A stretch of 64,000 bases of DNA from Solobacterium sp. (GTDB taxonomy: Bacteria > Bacillota_I > Bacilli_A > Erysipelotrichales > Erysipelotrichaceae): the NCBI GenBank assembly GCA_017512555.1, contig JAFWFE010000035.1:29416-93415 (forward strand). Direction: 5' to 3'. Made by a program: the position numbers and the translations under genes. Shown here one piece after another: positions 63,671 to 64,000 of this stretch. Positions within the stretch are counted from its first letter, which is position 1. Each line of letters opens with the position of its first letter. Below the pieces are notes generated by a model that saw only the letters and a program-made list of their open reading frames with translations, did not search any database and had not been told where the DNA came from.

Positions 63671-64000
63671 ATGAATACATACTACGAAGAAATACTTACG
63701 GAGATCCGGCAGATGCTGAAGGACCAGCAGGCAGAAGAAGCCTACATGATGATCATGCGGGAACTGAAAATGCCCTATATTCCGGAAGAAGTAGAAAAAG
63801 AACTGAAGGAACTGTACCGGGAAGCCATATGGCAGAAAGCCGAAAAGAAAGACGTCGGTGAACCTGATCTGGAAGGTCTTCTGCGCCGTCTGAAGGGGAA
63901 GCCGCAGTCACAGCTGGCAGCCGCAGGAATGCTGGCAGAGAGAAATCTGCGTGCTTGTCTGCCACAGATCAGGGACTATCTCGCAAAAGACCCGTTGCCG
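63671..64000 (+). CDS. DUF3196 family protein, 3' end cut by window
   Basis: The visible 110 codons start MNTYYEEILTEIRQMLKDQQ after ACGGAGAAAA and run off the right edge. The helical, TPR-like pattern and the MPYIPEEVEKELKEL segment match DUF3196, a family seen mainly in Mollicutes and Erysipelotrichia. Function unknown. Confidence 0.8.
   Translation, partial: MNTYYEEILTEIRQMLKDQQAEEAYMMIMRELKMPYIPEEVEKELKELYREAIWQKAEKKDVGEPDLEGLLRRLKGKPQSQLAAAGMLAERNLRACLPQIRDYLAKDPLP

Noticed and set aside
1..64000. CRISPR arrays, prophage, insertion sequences or replication origin
   Set aside because: No regularly spaced repeats, phage structural genes, IS ends or DnaA-box clusters were seen.

Overview
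The window reads as a chromosome segment of a low- to mid-GC anaerobic Firmicute (Bacillota). The evidence is a leucyl T-box riboswitch ahead of leuS, desulfoferrodoxin, RNase HIII, MutS2, ScpA/ScpB, lspA-rluD, strong AGGAGG ribosome sites, and no respiratory or phage genes. A DUF3196 protein and the overall gene content make an Erysipelotrichia-type lineage my best guess (inference, moderate to low confidence). Almost all of the DNA is coding; no gene-free stretch exceeds about 300 bp.

Layout. 1-9.3 kb: partial YitT-type membrane protein (-), Crp/Fnr regulator plus desulfoferrodoxin (+), rpsT (-), fmt-lepA-hemW (+), then a minus-strand operon DUF1846 protein / membrane GIY-YIG-like protein / nagA. 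9.5-25 kb: a peptide-use locus. It holds oppBCDF with two tandem OppA lipoproteins, followed by an S9 oligopeptidase, two tandem PepD-type M20 dipeptidases, a guanylate-kinase-like gene, an M29 aminopeptidase and an M24 peptidase. oppF carries a one-base deletion between its signature and Walker B motifs. 25-30 kb: an accessory stretch with an Rpn-type PD-(D/E)XK nuclease (with a possible internal start), a lipoprotein, a TIGR02452 PARG/macro-like protein, an ADP-ribosylglycohydrolase, a stand-alone HIRAN protein and a GNAT acetyltransferase. 30-41 kb: an ABC ATPase with a 1324-residue coiled-coil FtsX-type permease, T-box-leuS, a thioredoxin-fold protein, an Asn/Gln-rich protein, a DUF1648 protein, a macro domain-helical fusion and a VWA protein.

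41-64 kb is mostly housekeeping: scpA-scpB, an SGNH hydrolase, a DUF4358 lipoprotein, a GNAT, an Mrp/Nbp35-type ATPase, an OmpR-type two-component system, a small A24 prepilin-peptidase-like protein, a TSCPD protein, a heterodimeric ABC exporter, lspA-rluD-rhomboid-dCMP deaminase, rnhC, a CvpA-like protein, mutS2-uvrC, a VanY carboxypeptidase, a phosphodiesterase, mgtE, tRNA-Arg(UCU), and the start of a DUF3196 gene.

How the genes work together. Peptides imported by Opp would be cut by the cytoplasmic peptidases encoded just downstream. Three different ADP-ribose-processing families lie within 13 kb. Several promoters sit so close to their start codons that the mRNAs should be leaderless or nearly so. 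The most unusual signals are the oppF frameshift, the long dyad before the S9 peptidase, the gene-within-gene start in the Rpn nuclease, the ADP-ribose/HIRAN cluster, and the recurrent near-leaderless starts.
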